From contig JAWQEG010000082.1 in NCBI GenBank assembly GCA_033782935.1, positions 1,612,001 to 1,676,000 on the forward strand: a stretch of 64,000 bases of DNA. The letters are read 5' to 3'. Position 1 is the first letter of the stretch, and the number at the start of each line of letters is the position of its first letter. The DNA comes from Petrolisthes cinctipes (lineage: Eukaryota; Arthropoda; Malacostraca; Decapoda; Porcellanidae). The notes beneath the pieces were generated by a model. That model saw nothing but the letters and a program-made list of their open reading frames with translations, did not search any database and was not told the DNA's origin. A program made the position numbers and the translations under genes. Positions 11,801 to 24,700 of the stretch are shown piece after piece.

Positions 11801-14800
11801 TTTATATCTCAAATTATGGCCCTAAACGCCCGAAAATTCGATATTTTGGGGTCCCAAAGCGATCTGTACATGCCTACTCCGTGTTAGAGTATTTTCAAAA
11901 TTCAGGCCCAAAACATGCTGAAAATCGATATTATTGGTGCCCAAAGTCAATATGTGCATGTATCTTCTGTACCCGTTTATATCTCAAATTCAGGCTCAAA
12001 ACACCCGAAAATTCAATATTTTGGGGTCCCAGAAGCAATCTGTACAGTGCTAGAATATTTTCAAAATATAGGCTAAAAACATGCTAAAAATCGATCTTTT
12101 AGGTGCCAAAAAGTCGATATCTCAAATTCAGTCCCAAAACACCCGAAAATTCGATATTTAGGGGTCCCAGAAGCGATCTGTACATGCCTACTCCGTGTTA
12201 GAGTATTTTCAAAATACATGCTCAAAACATACTTAAAATCGATCTTTTAGGTGCACAAAAGTCGATATGTGCATGCATCTTCAGTACCCGTTTATATCTC
12301 AAATTCAGGCTCATAACACCCGAAAATTGGATATTTAGAGGTCCCAGAAGGTATCTGTACATGCCTACTCCGTGTTAGAGTATTTTCAAAATTCAGGCCC
12401 AAAACATGCTGAAAATCGATATTTTTGGTGCCCAAAGTCAATATGTGCATGTATCTTCTGTACCCGTTTATATCTCAAATTCAGGCTCAAAACACCCGAA
12501 AATTCAATATTTTGGGGTCCCAGAAGCAATCTGTACATGCCTACACAGTGCTAGAATATTTTCAAAATAAAGGCTAAAAACATGCTAAAAATCAACATTT
12601 TAGGTGCCAAAAAATCGATATCTCAAATTCAGTCCCAAAACACCCGAAAATTCGATATTTAGAGGTCCCAGAAGGTATCTGTACATGCCTACTCCGTGTT
12701 AGAGTATTTTCAAAATACAGGCCAAAAACATACTGAAAATCGATCTTTTAGGTGCCCAAAAGTCGATATGTGCATGCATCTTCTGTACCCGTTTATATCT
12801 CAAATTCTGACCCTAAACACCCGAAAATTCGACATTTTGGGGTCCCAGAAGCGATCTGTACATGCCTACTCCGTGTTAGAGTATTTTCAAAATTCAGGCC
12901 CAAAACATGCTGAAAATCGATATTTTTGGTGCCCAAAGTCAATATGTGCATGTATCTTCTGTACCCGTTTATATCTCAAATTCAGGCTCAAAACACCCGA
13001 AAATTCAATATTTTGGGGTTCCAGAAGCAATCTGTACATGCCTACTCAGTGCTAGAATATTTTCAAAATATAGGTTAAAAACATGCTAAAAATCGATCTT
13101 TTAGGTGCCAAAAAGTCGATATCTCAAATTCAGTCCCAAAACACCCGAAAATTCGATATTTAGGGGTCCCAGAAGCGATCTGTACATGCCTACTCCGTGT
13201 TAGAGTATTTTCAAAATACATGCTCAAAACATACTGAAAATCGATCTTTTAGGTGCACAAAAGTCGATATGTGCATGCATCTTCAGTACCCGTTTATATC
13301 TCAAATTCAGGCTCAAAACACCCGAAAATTCAATATTTTGGGGTCCCAGAAGCGATCTGTACATGCCTACTCCGTGTTAGAGTATTTTCAAAATACAGGT
13401 CCAAAACATGCTGAAAATCGATATTTTAGATGCCCAAAGTCAATATGTGCATGTATCTTCTGTACCCGTTTATATCTCAAATTCAGGCTCAAAACACCCG
13501 AAAATTCAATATTTTGGGGTCCCAGAAGCAATCTGTACATGCCTACACAGTGCTAGAATATTTTCAAAATATAGGCTAAAAACATGCTAAAAATCGACAT
13601 TTTAGGTGCCAAAAAATCGATATCTCAAATTCAGTCCCAAAACACCCGAAAATTCAATATTTAGAGGTCCCAGAAGGTATCTGTACATGCCTACTCCGTG
13701 TTAGAGTATTTTCAAAATACAGGCCAAAAACATACTGAAAATCGATCTTTTAGGTGCCCAAAAGTCGATATGTGCATGCATCATCTGTACCCGTTTATAT
13801 CTCAAATTCTGGCCCTAAACGCCCGAAAATTCGATATTTTGGGGTCCCAGAAGCGATCTGTACATGCCTACTCCGTGTTAGAGTATTTTCAAAATTCAGG
13901 CCCAAAACATGCTGAAAATCGATATTTTTGGTGACCAAAGTCAATATGTGCATGTATCTTCTGTACCCGTTTATATCTCAAATTCAGGCTCAAAACACCC
14001 GAAAATTCAATATTTTGGGGTCCCAGAAGCAATCTGTACAGTGCTAGAATATTTTCAAAATATAGGCTAAAAACATGCTAAAAATCGATCTTTTAGGTGC
14101 CAAAAAGTCGATATCTCAAATTCAGTCCCAAAACACCCGAAAATTCGATATTTAGGGGTCCCAGAAGCGATCTGTACATGCCTACTCCGTGTTAGAGTAT
14201 TTTCAAAATACATGCTCAAAACATACTGAAAATCGATCTTTTAGGTGCACAAAAGTCGATATGTGCATGCATCTTCAGTACCCGTTTATATCTCAAATTC
14301 AGGCTCAAAACACCCGAAAATTGGATATTTAGAGGTCCCAGAAGGTATCTGTACATGCCTACTCCGTGTTAGAGTATTTTCAAAATTCAGGCCCAAAACA
14401 TGCTGAAAATCGATATTTTTGGTGCCCAAAGTCAATATGTGCATGTATCTTCTGTACCCGTTTATATCTCAAATTCAGGCTCAAAACACCCGAAAATTCA
14501 ATATTTTGGGGTCCCAGAAGCAATCTGTACATGCCTACACAGTGCTAGAATATTTTCAAAATATAGGCTAAAAACATGCTAAAAATCGACATTTTAGGTG
14601 CCAAAAAATCGACATTTCAAATTCAGTCCCAAAACACCCGAAAATTCGATATTTAGAGGTCCCAGAAGGTATCTGTACATGCCTACTCCGTGTTAGAGTA
14701 TTTTCAAAATACAGGCCAAAAACATACTGAAAATCGATCTTTTAGGTGCCCAAAAGTCGATATGTGCATGCATCTTCTGTACCCTTTTATATCTCAAATT

Positions 14801-17800
14801 CTGACCCTAAACACCCGAAAATTCGATATTTTGGGGTCCCAGAAGCGATCTGTACATGCCTACTCCGTGTTAGAGTATTTTCAAAATTCAGGCCCAAAAC
14901 ATGCTGAAAATCGATATTTTTGGTGCCCAAAGTCAATATGTGCATGTATCTTCTGTACCCGTTTATATCTCAAATTCAGGCTCAAAACACCCGAAAATTC
15001 AATATTTCGGGGTCCCAGAAGCAATCTGTACAGTGCTAGAATATTTTCAAAATATAGGCTAAAAACATGCTAAAAATCGATCTTTTAGGTGCCAAAAAGT
15101 CGATATCTCAAATTCAGTCCCAAAACACCCGAAAATTCGATATTTAGGGGTCCCAGAAGCGATCTGTACATGCCTACTCCGTGTTAGAGTATTTTCAAAA
15201 TACATGCTCAAAACATACTGAAAATCGATCTTTTAGGTGCACAAGAGTCGATATGTGCATGCATCTTCAGTACCCGTTTATATCTCAAATTCAGGCTCAA
15301 AACACCCGAAAATTCAATATTTTGGGGTCCCAGAAGCAATCTGTACATGCCTACTCAGTGTTAGAGTATTTTCAAAATACAGGCCCAAAACATGCTGAAA
15401 ATCGATATTTTAGATGCCCAAAGTCAATATGTGCATGTATCTTCTGTACCCGTTTATATCTCAAATACAGGCTCAAAACACCCGAAAATTCAATATTTTG
15501 GGGTCCCAGAAGCAATCTGTACATGCCTACACAGTGCTAGAATATTTTCAAAATATAGGCTAAAAACATGCTAAAAATCGACATTTTAGGTGCCAAAAAA
15601 TCGATATCTCAAATTCAGTCCCAAAACACCCGAAAATTCGATATTTAGAGGTCCCAGAAGGTATCTGTACATGCCTACTCCGTGTTAGAGTATTTTCAAA
15701 ATACAGGCCAAAAACATACTGAAAATCGATCTTTTAGGTGCCCAAAAGTCGATATGTGCATGCATCTTCTGTACCCGTTTATATCTCAAATTCTGACCCT
15801 AAACACCCGAAAATTCGATATTTTGGGGTCCCAGAAGCGATCTGTACATGCCTACTCCGTGTTAGAGTATTTTCAAAATTCAGGCCCAAAACATGCTGAA
15901 AATCGATATTTTTGGTGCCCAAAGTCAATATGTGCATGTATCTTCTGTACCCGTTTATATCTCAAATTCAGGCTCAAAACACCCGAAAATTCAATATTTT
16001 GGGGTTCCAGAAGCAATCTGTACATGCCTACTCAGTGCTAGAATATTTTCAAAATATAGGTTAAAAACATGCTAAAAATCGATCTTTTAGGTGCCAAAAA
16101 GTCGATATCTCAAATTCAGTCCCAAAACACCCGAAAATTCGATATTTAGGGGTCCCAGAAGCGATCTGTACATGCCTACTCCGTGTTAGAGTATTTTCAA
16201 AATACATGCTCAAAACATACTGAAAATCGATCTTTTAGGTGCACAAAAGTCGATATGTGCATGCATCTTCAGTACCCGTTTATATCTCAAATTCAGGCTC
16301 AAAACACCCGAAAATTCAATATTTTGGGGTCCCAGAAGCGATCTGTACATGCCTACTCCGTGTTAGAGTATTTTCAAAATACAGGTCCAAAACATGCTGA
16401 AAATCGATATTTTAGATGCCCAAAGTCAATATGTGCATGTATCTTCTGTACCCGTTTATATATCAAATTCAGGCTCAAAACACCCGAAAATTCAATATTT
16501 TGGGGTCCCAGAAGCAATCTGTACATGCCTACACAGTGCTAGAATATTTTCAAAATATAGGCTAAAAACATGCTAAAAATCGACATTTTAGGTGCCAAAA
16601 AATCGATATCTCAAATTCAGTCCCAAAACACCCGAAAATTCAATATTTAGAGGTCCCAGAAGGTATCTGTACATGCCTACTCCGTTTTAGAGTATTTTCA
16701 AAATACAGGCCAAAAACATACTGAAAATCGATCTTTTAGGTGCCCAAAAGTCGATATGTGCATGCATCTTCTGTACCCGTTTATATCTCAAATTCTGGCC
16801 CTAAACGCCCGAAAATTCGATATTTTGGGGTCCCAGAAGCGATCTGTACATGCCTACTCCGTGTTAGAGTATTTTCAAAATTCAGGCCCAAAACATGCTG
16901 AAAATCGATATTTTTGGTGCCCAAAGTCAATATGTGCATGTATCTTCTGTACCCGTTTATATCTCAAATTCAGGCTCAAAACACCCGAAAATTCAATATT
17001 TTGGGGTCCCAGAAGCAATCTGTACAGTGCTAGAATATTTTCAAAATATAGGCTAAAAACATGCTAAAAATCGATCTTTTAGGTGCCAATAAGTCGATAT
17101 CTCAAATTCAGTCCCAAAACACCCGAAAATTCGATATTTAGGGGTCCCAGAAGCGATCTGTACATGCCTACTCCGTGTTAGAGTATTTTCAAAATACATG
17201 CTCAAAACATACTGAAAATCGATCTTTTAGGTGCACAAAAGTCGATATGTGCATGCATCTTCAGTACCCGTTTATATCTCAAATTCAGGCTCAAAACACC
17301 CGAAAATTGGATATTTAGAGGTCCCAGAAGGTATCTGTACATGCCTACTCCGTGTTAGAGTATTTTCAAAATTCAGGCCCAAAACATGCTGAAAATCGAT
17401 ATTTTTGGTGCCTAAAGTCAATATGTGCATGTATCTTCTGTACCCGTTTATATCTCAAATTCAGGCTCAAAACATCCGAAAATTCAATATTTTGGGGTCC
17501 CAGAAGCAATCTGTACATGCCTACACAGTGCTAGAATATTTTCAAAATATAGGCTAAAAACATGCTAAAAATCGACATTTTAGGTGCCAAAAAATCGATA
17601 TCTCAAATTCAGTCCCAAAACACCCGAAAATTCGATATTTAGAGGTCCCAGAAGGTATCTGTACATGCCTACTCCGTGTTAGAGTATTTTCAAAATACAG
17701 GCCAAAAACATACTGAAAATCGATCTTTTAGGTGCCCAAAAGTCGATATGTGCATGCATCTTCTGTACCCGTTTATATCTCAAATTCTGACCCTAAACAC

Positions 17801-19330
17801 CCGAAAATTCGATATTTTGGGGTCCCAGAAGCGATCTGTACATGCCTACTCCGTGTTAGAGTATTTTCAAAATTCAGGCCCAAAACATGCTGAAAATCGA
17901 TATTTTTGGTGCCCAAAGTCAATATGTGCATGTATCTTCTGTACCCGTTTATATCTCAAATTCAGGCTCAAAACACCCGAAAATTCAATATTTCGGGGTC
18001 CCAGAAGCAATCTGTACAGTGCTAGAATATTTTCAAAATATAGGCTAAAAACATGCTAAAAATCGATCTTTTAGGTGCCAAAAAGTCGATATCTCAAATT
18101 CAGTCCCAAAACACCCGAAAATTCGATATTTAGGGGTCCCAGAAGCGATCTGTACATGCCTACTCCGTGTTAGAGTATTTTCAAAATACATGCTCTAAAC
18201 ATACTGAAAATCGATCTTTTAGGTGCACAAAAGTCGATATGTGCATGCATCTTCAGTACCAGTTTATATCTCAAATTCAGGCTCAAAACACCCGAAAATT
18301 CAATATTTTGGGGTCCCAGAAGCAATCTGTACATGCCTACTCAGTGTTAGAGTATTTTCAAAATACAGGCCCAAAACATGCTGAAAATCGATATTTTAGA
18401 TGCCCAAAGTCAATATGTGCATGTATCTTCTGTACCCGTTTATATCTCAAATACAGGCTCAAAACACCCGAAAATTCAATATTTTGGGGTCCCAGAAGCA
18501 ATCTGTACATGCCTACACAGTGCTAGAATATTTTCAAAATATAGGCTAAAAACATGCTAAAAATCGACATTTTAGGTGCCAAAAAATCGATATCTCAAAT
18601 TCAGTCCCAAAACACCCGAAAATTCAATATTTAGAGGTCCCAGAAGGTATCTGTACATGCCTACTCCGTTTTAGAGTATTTTCAAAATACAGGCCAAAAA
18701 CATACTGAAAATCGATCTTTTAGGTGCCCAAAAGTCGATATGTGCATGCATCTTCTGTACCCGTTTATATCTCAAATTCTGGCCCTAAACGCCCGAAAAT
18801 TCGATATTTTGGGGTCCCAGAAGCGATCTGTACATGCCTACTCCGTGTTAGAGTATTTTCAAAATTCAGGCCCAAAACATGCTGAAAATCGATATTTTTG
18901 GTGCCCAAAGTCAATATGTGCATGTATCTTCTGTACCCGTTTATATCTCAAATTCAGGCTCAAAACACCCGAAAATTCAATATTTTGGGGTCCCAGAAGC
19001 AATCTGTACAGTGCTAGAATATTTTCAAAATATAGGCTAAAAACATGCTAAAAATCGATCATTTAGGTGCCAATAAGTCGATATCTCAAATTCAGTCCCA
19101 AAACACCCGAAAATTCGATATTTAGGGGTCCCAGAAGCGATCTGTACATGCCTACTCCGTGTTAGAGTATTTTCAAAATACATGCTCAAAACATACTGAA
19201 AATCGATCTTTTAGGTGCACAAAAGTCGATATGTGCATGCATCTTCAGTACCCGTTTATATCTCAAATTCAGGCTCAAAACACCCGAAAATTGGATATTT
19301 AGAGGTCCCAGAAGGTATCTGTACATGCCT
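2899..19330 (+). repeat. Higher-order repeat domain A (about 1,994-bp HOR, with about 2,985-bp expanded copies)
   Basis: A phase marker, TTGGATATTTAGAGGTCC, occurs once per HOR at about 2857, 5353, 7347, 9342, 12327, 14321, 17307 and 19291. Copies phased on ACTCCGTG are 2899-5393 (2,495 bp), 5394-7387 (1,994), 7388-9381 (1,994), 9382-12366 (2,985), 12367-14360 (1,994), 14361-17346 (2,986) and 17347-19330 (1,984). A standard copy is a 324-bp block (176+148), two 501-bp trimers and a 668-bp block. Longer copies have gained two extra trimers (about 991 bp). Confidence 0.9.
7388..17346 (+). repeat. 4.98-kb super-HOR, two tandem copies
   Basis: Segments 7388-12366 and 12367-17346 are tandem copies of a composite of one 1,994-bp and one 2,985-bp HOR. 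Three rare variants recur at exactly 4,979 bp: ATCAACATTTTAGG (7611/12590), CGACATTTTGG (7851/12830) and CAATATTTCGGGG (10021/15000). These markers are absent from the standard HOR copies between them. Confidence 0.88.
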
Positions 19331-19420
19331 ACTCCGTGTTAGAGTATTTTCAAAATTCAGGCCCAAAACATGCTGAAAATCGATATTTTTGGTGCCTAAA
19401 GTCAATATGTGCATGTATCT
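16684..19420 (+). repeat. 1,984-bp tandem duplication in domain A
   Basis: Three rare variants recur 1,984 bp apart: CTCCGTTTTAG (16684/18668), GTGCCAATAAGTCG (about 17086/19070) and GTGCCTAAAGTC (about 17410/19394). This marks a local duplication of one HOR that is younger than the 4.98-kb super-repeat. The coordinates span the shared markers; the exact crossover points are not resolvable by eye. Confidence 0.8.
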
Positions 19421-20238
19421 TCTGTACCCGTTTATATCTCAAATTCAGGCTCAAAACACCCGAAAATTCAATATTTTGGGGTCCCAGAAGCAATCTGTAC
19501 ATGCCTACACAGTGCTAGAATATTTTCAAAATATAGGCTAAAAACATGCTAAAAATCGACATTTTAGGTGCCAAAAAATCGATATCTCAAATTCAGTCCC
19601 AAAACACCCGAAAATTCGATATTTAGAGGTCCCAGAAGGTATCTGTACATGCCTACTCCGTGTTAGAGTATTTTCAAAATACAGGCCAAAAACATACTGA
19701 AAATCGATCTTTTAGGTGCCCAAAAGTCGATATGTGCATGCATCTTCTGTACCCGTTTATATCTCAAATTCAGGCTCAAAACACCCGAAAATTCAATATT
19801 TTGGGGTCCCAGAAGCGATCTGTACATGCCTACTCCGTGTTAGAGTATTTTCAAAATTCAGGCCCAAAACATGCTGAAAATCGATATTTTTGGTGCCCAA
19901 AGTCAATATGTGCATGTATCTTCTGTACCCGTTTATATCTCAAATTCAGGCTCAAAACACCCGAAAATTCAATATTTTGGGGTCCCAAAAGCAATCTGTA
20001 CAGTGCTTGAATATTTTCAAAATATAGGCTAAAAACATGCTAAAAATCGATCTTTTAGGTGCCAAAAAGTCGATATCTCAAATTCAGTCCCAAAACACCC
20101 GAAAATTCGATGTTTAGGGGTCCCAGAAGCGATCTGTACATGCCTACTCCGTGTTAGAGTATTTTCAAAATACATGCTCAAAACATACTGAAAATCGATC
20201 TTTTAGGTGCACAAAAGTCGATATGTGCATGCATCTTC

Positions 20239-21238
20239 AGTACCCGTTTATATCTCAAATTCAGGCTCAAAACACCCGAAAATTCGATATTATGGGGTTC
20301 CAGAAGCGATCTGTACATGCCTACTCCGTGTTAGAGTATTTTCAAAATTCAGGCCCAAAACATGCTGAAAATCGATATTTTTGGTGCCCAAAGTCAATAT
20401 GTGCATGTATCTTCTGTACCCGTTTATATCTCAAATTCAGGCTCAAAACACCCGAAAATTCAATATTTTGGGGTCCCAGAAGCAATCTGTACATGCCTAC
20501 TCAGTGCTAGAATATTTTCAAAATATAGGCTAAAAACATGCTAAAAATCGATCATTTAGGTGCCAAAAAGTCGATATCTCAAATTCAGTCCCAAAACACC
20601 TGAAAATTCGATATTTAGGGGTCCCAGAAGCGATCTGTACATGCCTACTCCGTGTTAGAGTATTTTCAAAATACAGGCCCAAAACATACTGAAAATCGAT
20701 ATTTTAGATGCCCAAAGTCAATATGTGCATGTATCTTCTGTACCCGTTTATATCTCAAATTCAGGCTCAAAACACCCGAAAATTCGATATTATGGGGTTC
20801 CAGAAGCGATCTGTACATGCCTACTCCGTGTTAGAGTATTTTCAAAATTCAAGCCCAAAACATGCTGAAAATCGATATTTTTGGTGCCCAAAGTCAATAT
20901 GTGCATGTATCTTCTGTACCCGTTTATATCTCAAATTCAGGCTCAAAACACCCGAAAATTCAATATTTTGGGGTCCCAGAAGCAATCTGTACATGCCTAC
21001 TCAGTGCTAGAATATTTTCAAAATATAGGCTAAAAACATGCTAAAAATCGATCATTTAGGTGCCAAAAAGTCGATATCTCAAATTCAGTCCCAAAACACC
21101 CGAAAATTCGATATTTAGGGGTCCCAGAAGCGATCTGTACATGCCTACTCCGTGTTAGAGTATTTTCAAAATACAGGCCCAAAACATACTGAAAATCGAT
21201 ATTTTAGATGCCCAAAGTCAATATGTGCATGTATCTTC
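20239..21238 (+). repeat. 500-bp trimer tandem duplication
   Basis: Two consecutive trimers (about 20239-20738 and 20739-21238) share GATATTATGGGGTTCC (near 20286 and 20786) and TCGATCATTTAGG (near 20550 and 21050). Visible differences include CAGGCCC versus CAAGCCC. The preceding trimer differs at CTTCAGTACCC, which places the left edge near 20239. Confidence 0.8.
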
Positions 21239-21755
21239 TGTACCCGTTTATATCTCAAATTCAGGCTCAAAACACCCGAAAATTCAATATTTTGGGGTCC
21301 CAGAAGCAATCTGTACATGCCTACACAGTGCTAGAATATTTTCAATATATAGGCTAAAAACATGCTAAAAATCGACATTTTAGGTGCCAAAAAATCGATA
21401 TCTCAAATTCAGTCCCAAAACACCCGTAAATTCGATATTTAGAGGTCCCAGAAGGTATCTGTACATGCCTACTCCGTGTTAGAGTATTTTCAAAATACAG
21501 GCCAAAAACATACTGAAAATCGATCTTTTAGGTGCCCAAAAGTCGATATGTGCATGCATTTTCTGTACCCGTTTATATCTCAAATTATGGCCCTAAACAC
21601 CCGAAAATTCGATATTTTGGGGTCCCAGAAGCGATCTGTACATGCCTACTCCGTGTTAGAGTATTTTCAAAATTCAGGCCCAAAACATGCTGAAAATCGA
21701 TATTTTTGGTGCCCAAAGACAATATGTGCATGTATCTTCTGTACCCGTTTATATA

Positions 21756-24700
21756 TCAAATTCAGGCTCAAAACACCCGAAAATTCAATATTTTGGGGTC
21801 CCAGAAGCAATCTGTACATGCCTACTCAGTGCTAGAATATTTTCAAAATATAGGCTAAAAACATGCTAAAAATCGATCTTTTAGGTGCCAAAAAGTCGAT
21901 ATCTCAAATTCAGTCCCAAAACACCCGAAAATTCGATATTTAGGGGTCCCAGAAGCGATCTGTACATGCCTACTCCGTGTTAGAGTATTTTCAAAATACA
22001 TGCACAAAACATACTGAAAATCGATCTTTTAGGTGCACAAAAGTCGATATGTGCATGCATCTTCAGTACCCGTTTATATCTCAAATTCAGGCTCAAAACA
22101 CCCGAAAATTGGATATTTAGATGTCCCAGAAGGTATCTCTACATGCCTACTCCGTGTTAGAGTATTTTCAAAATACAGGCCAAAAACATACTGAAAATCG
22201 ATCTTTTAGGTGCCCAAAAGTCGATATGTGCATGCATCTTCTGTACCCGTTTATATCTCAAATTCTTGTCCAAAACACCCGAAAATTCGATATTTTGGGG
22301 TCCCAGAAGCGATCTGTACATGCCTACTCCGTATTAGAGTATTTTCAAAATTCAGGCCCAAAACATGCTGAAAATCGATATTTTTGGTCCCCAAAGTCAA
22401 TATGTGCATGTATCTTCTGTACCCGTTTATATATCAAATTCAGGCTCAAAAACACCCGAAAATTCAATATTTTGGGGTCCCAGAAGCAATCTGTATATGC
22501 CTACTCAGTGCTAGAATATTTTCAAAATATAGGCTAAAAACATGCTAAAAATCGATCTTTTAGGTGCCAAAAAGTCGATATCTCAAATTCAGTCCCAAAA
22601 CACCCGAAAATTCGATATTTAGGGGTCCCAGAAGCGATCTGTACATGCCTACTCCGTGTTAGAGTATTTTCAAAATACAGGCCCAAAACATACTGAAAAT
22701 CGATATTTTAGATGCCCAAAGTCAATATGTGCATGTATCTTCTGTACCCGTTTATATCTCAAATTCAGGCTCAAAACACCCGAAAATTCAATATTTTGGG
22801 GTCCCAGAAGCAATCTGTACAGTGCTAGAATATTTTCAAAATATAGGCTAAAAACATGCTAAAAATCGATCTTTTAGGTGCCAAAAAGTCGATATCTCAA
22901 ATTCAGTCCCAAAACACCCGAAAATTCGATATTTAGGGGTCCCAGAAGCGATCTGTACATGCCTACTCCGTGTTAGAGTATTTTCAAAATACATGCTCAA
23001 AACATACTGAAAATCGATCTTTTAGGTGCACAAAAGTCGATATGTGCATGCATCTTCAGTACCCGTTTATATCTCAAATTCAGGCTCAAAACACCCGAAA
23101 ATTCAATATTTTTGGTCCCAGAAGCAATCTGTACATGCCTACTCAGTGTTAGAGTATTTTCAAAATACAGGCCCAAAACATGCTGAAAATCGATATTTTA
23201 GATGCCCAAAGTCAATATGTGCATGTATCTTCTGTACCCGTTTATATCTCAAATTCAGGCTCAAAACACCCGAAAATTCAATATTTTGGGGTCCCAGAAG
23301 CAATCTGTACATGCCTACACAGTGCTAGAATATTTTCAAAATATAGGCTAAAAACATGCTAAAAATCGACATTTTAGGTGCCAAAAAATCGATATATCAA
23401 ATTCAGTCCCAAAACACCCGAAAATTCGATATTTAGAGATCCCAGAAGGTATCTGTACATGCCTACTCCGTGTTAGAGTATTTTCAAAATACAGGCCAAA
23501 AACATACTGAAAATCGATCTTTTAGGTGCCCAAAAGTCGATATGTGCATGCATCTTCTGTACCCGTTTATATCTCAAATTTTGGCCCTAAACACCCGAAA
23601 ATTCGATATTTTGGGGTCCCAGAAGCGATCTGTACATGCCTACTCCGTGTTAGAGTATTTTCAAAATTCAGGCCCAAAACATGCTGAAAATCGATATTTT
23701 TGGTGCCCAAAGTCAATATGTGCATGTATCTTCTGTACCCGTTTATATATCAAATTCAGGCTCAAAACACCCGAAAATTCAATATTTTGGGGTCCCAGAA
23801 GCAATCTGTACATGCCTACTCAGTGCTAGAATATTTTCAAAATATAGGCTAAAAACATGCTAAAAATCGATCTTTTAGGTGCCAAAAAGTCGATATCTCA
23901 AATTCAGTCCCAAAACACCCGAAAATTCGATATTTAGGGGTCCCAGAAGCGATCTGTACATGCCTACTCCGTGTTAGAGTATTTTCAAAATACATGCTCA
24001 AAACATACTGAAAATCGATCTTTTAGGTGCACAAAAGTCGATATGTGCATGCATCTTCAGTACCCGTTTATATCTCAAATTCAGGCTCAAAACACCCGAA
24101 AATTGGATATTTAGATGTCCCAGAAGGTATCTGTACATGCCTACTTCGTGTTAGAGTATTTTCAAAATACAGGCCAAAAACATACTGAAAATCGATCTTT
24201 TAGGTGCCCAAAAGTCGATATGTGCATGCATCTTCTGTACCCGTTTATATCTCAAATTCTGGCCCTAAACACCCGAAAATTCAATATTTTGGGGTCCCAG
24301 AAGCATTCTGTACAGTGCTAGAATATTTTCAAAATATAGGCTAAAAACATGCTAAAAATCGATCTTTTAGGTGCCAAAAAGTCGATATCTCAAATTCAGT
24401 CCCAAAACACCCGAAAATTCGATGTTTACGGGTCCCGGAAGCGATCTGTACATGCCTACTCCGTGTTAGAGTATTTGCAAAATAAATGCTCAAAACATAC
24501 TGAAAATCGATCTTTTAGGTGCACAAAAGTCGATATGTGCATGCATCTTCAGTACCCGTTTATATCTCAAATTCAGGCTCAAAACACCCGAAAATTCGAT
24601 ATTTTGGGGTCCCAGAAGCGATCTGTACATGCCTACTCCGTGTTAGAGTATTTTCAAAATTCAGGCCCAAAACATGCTGAAAATCGATATTTTTGGTGCC

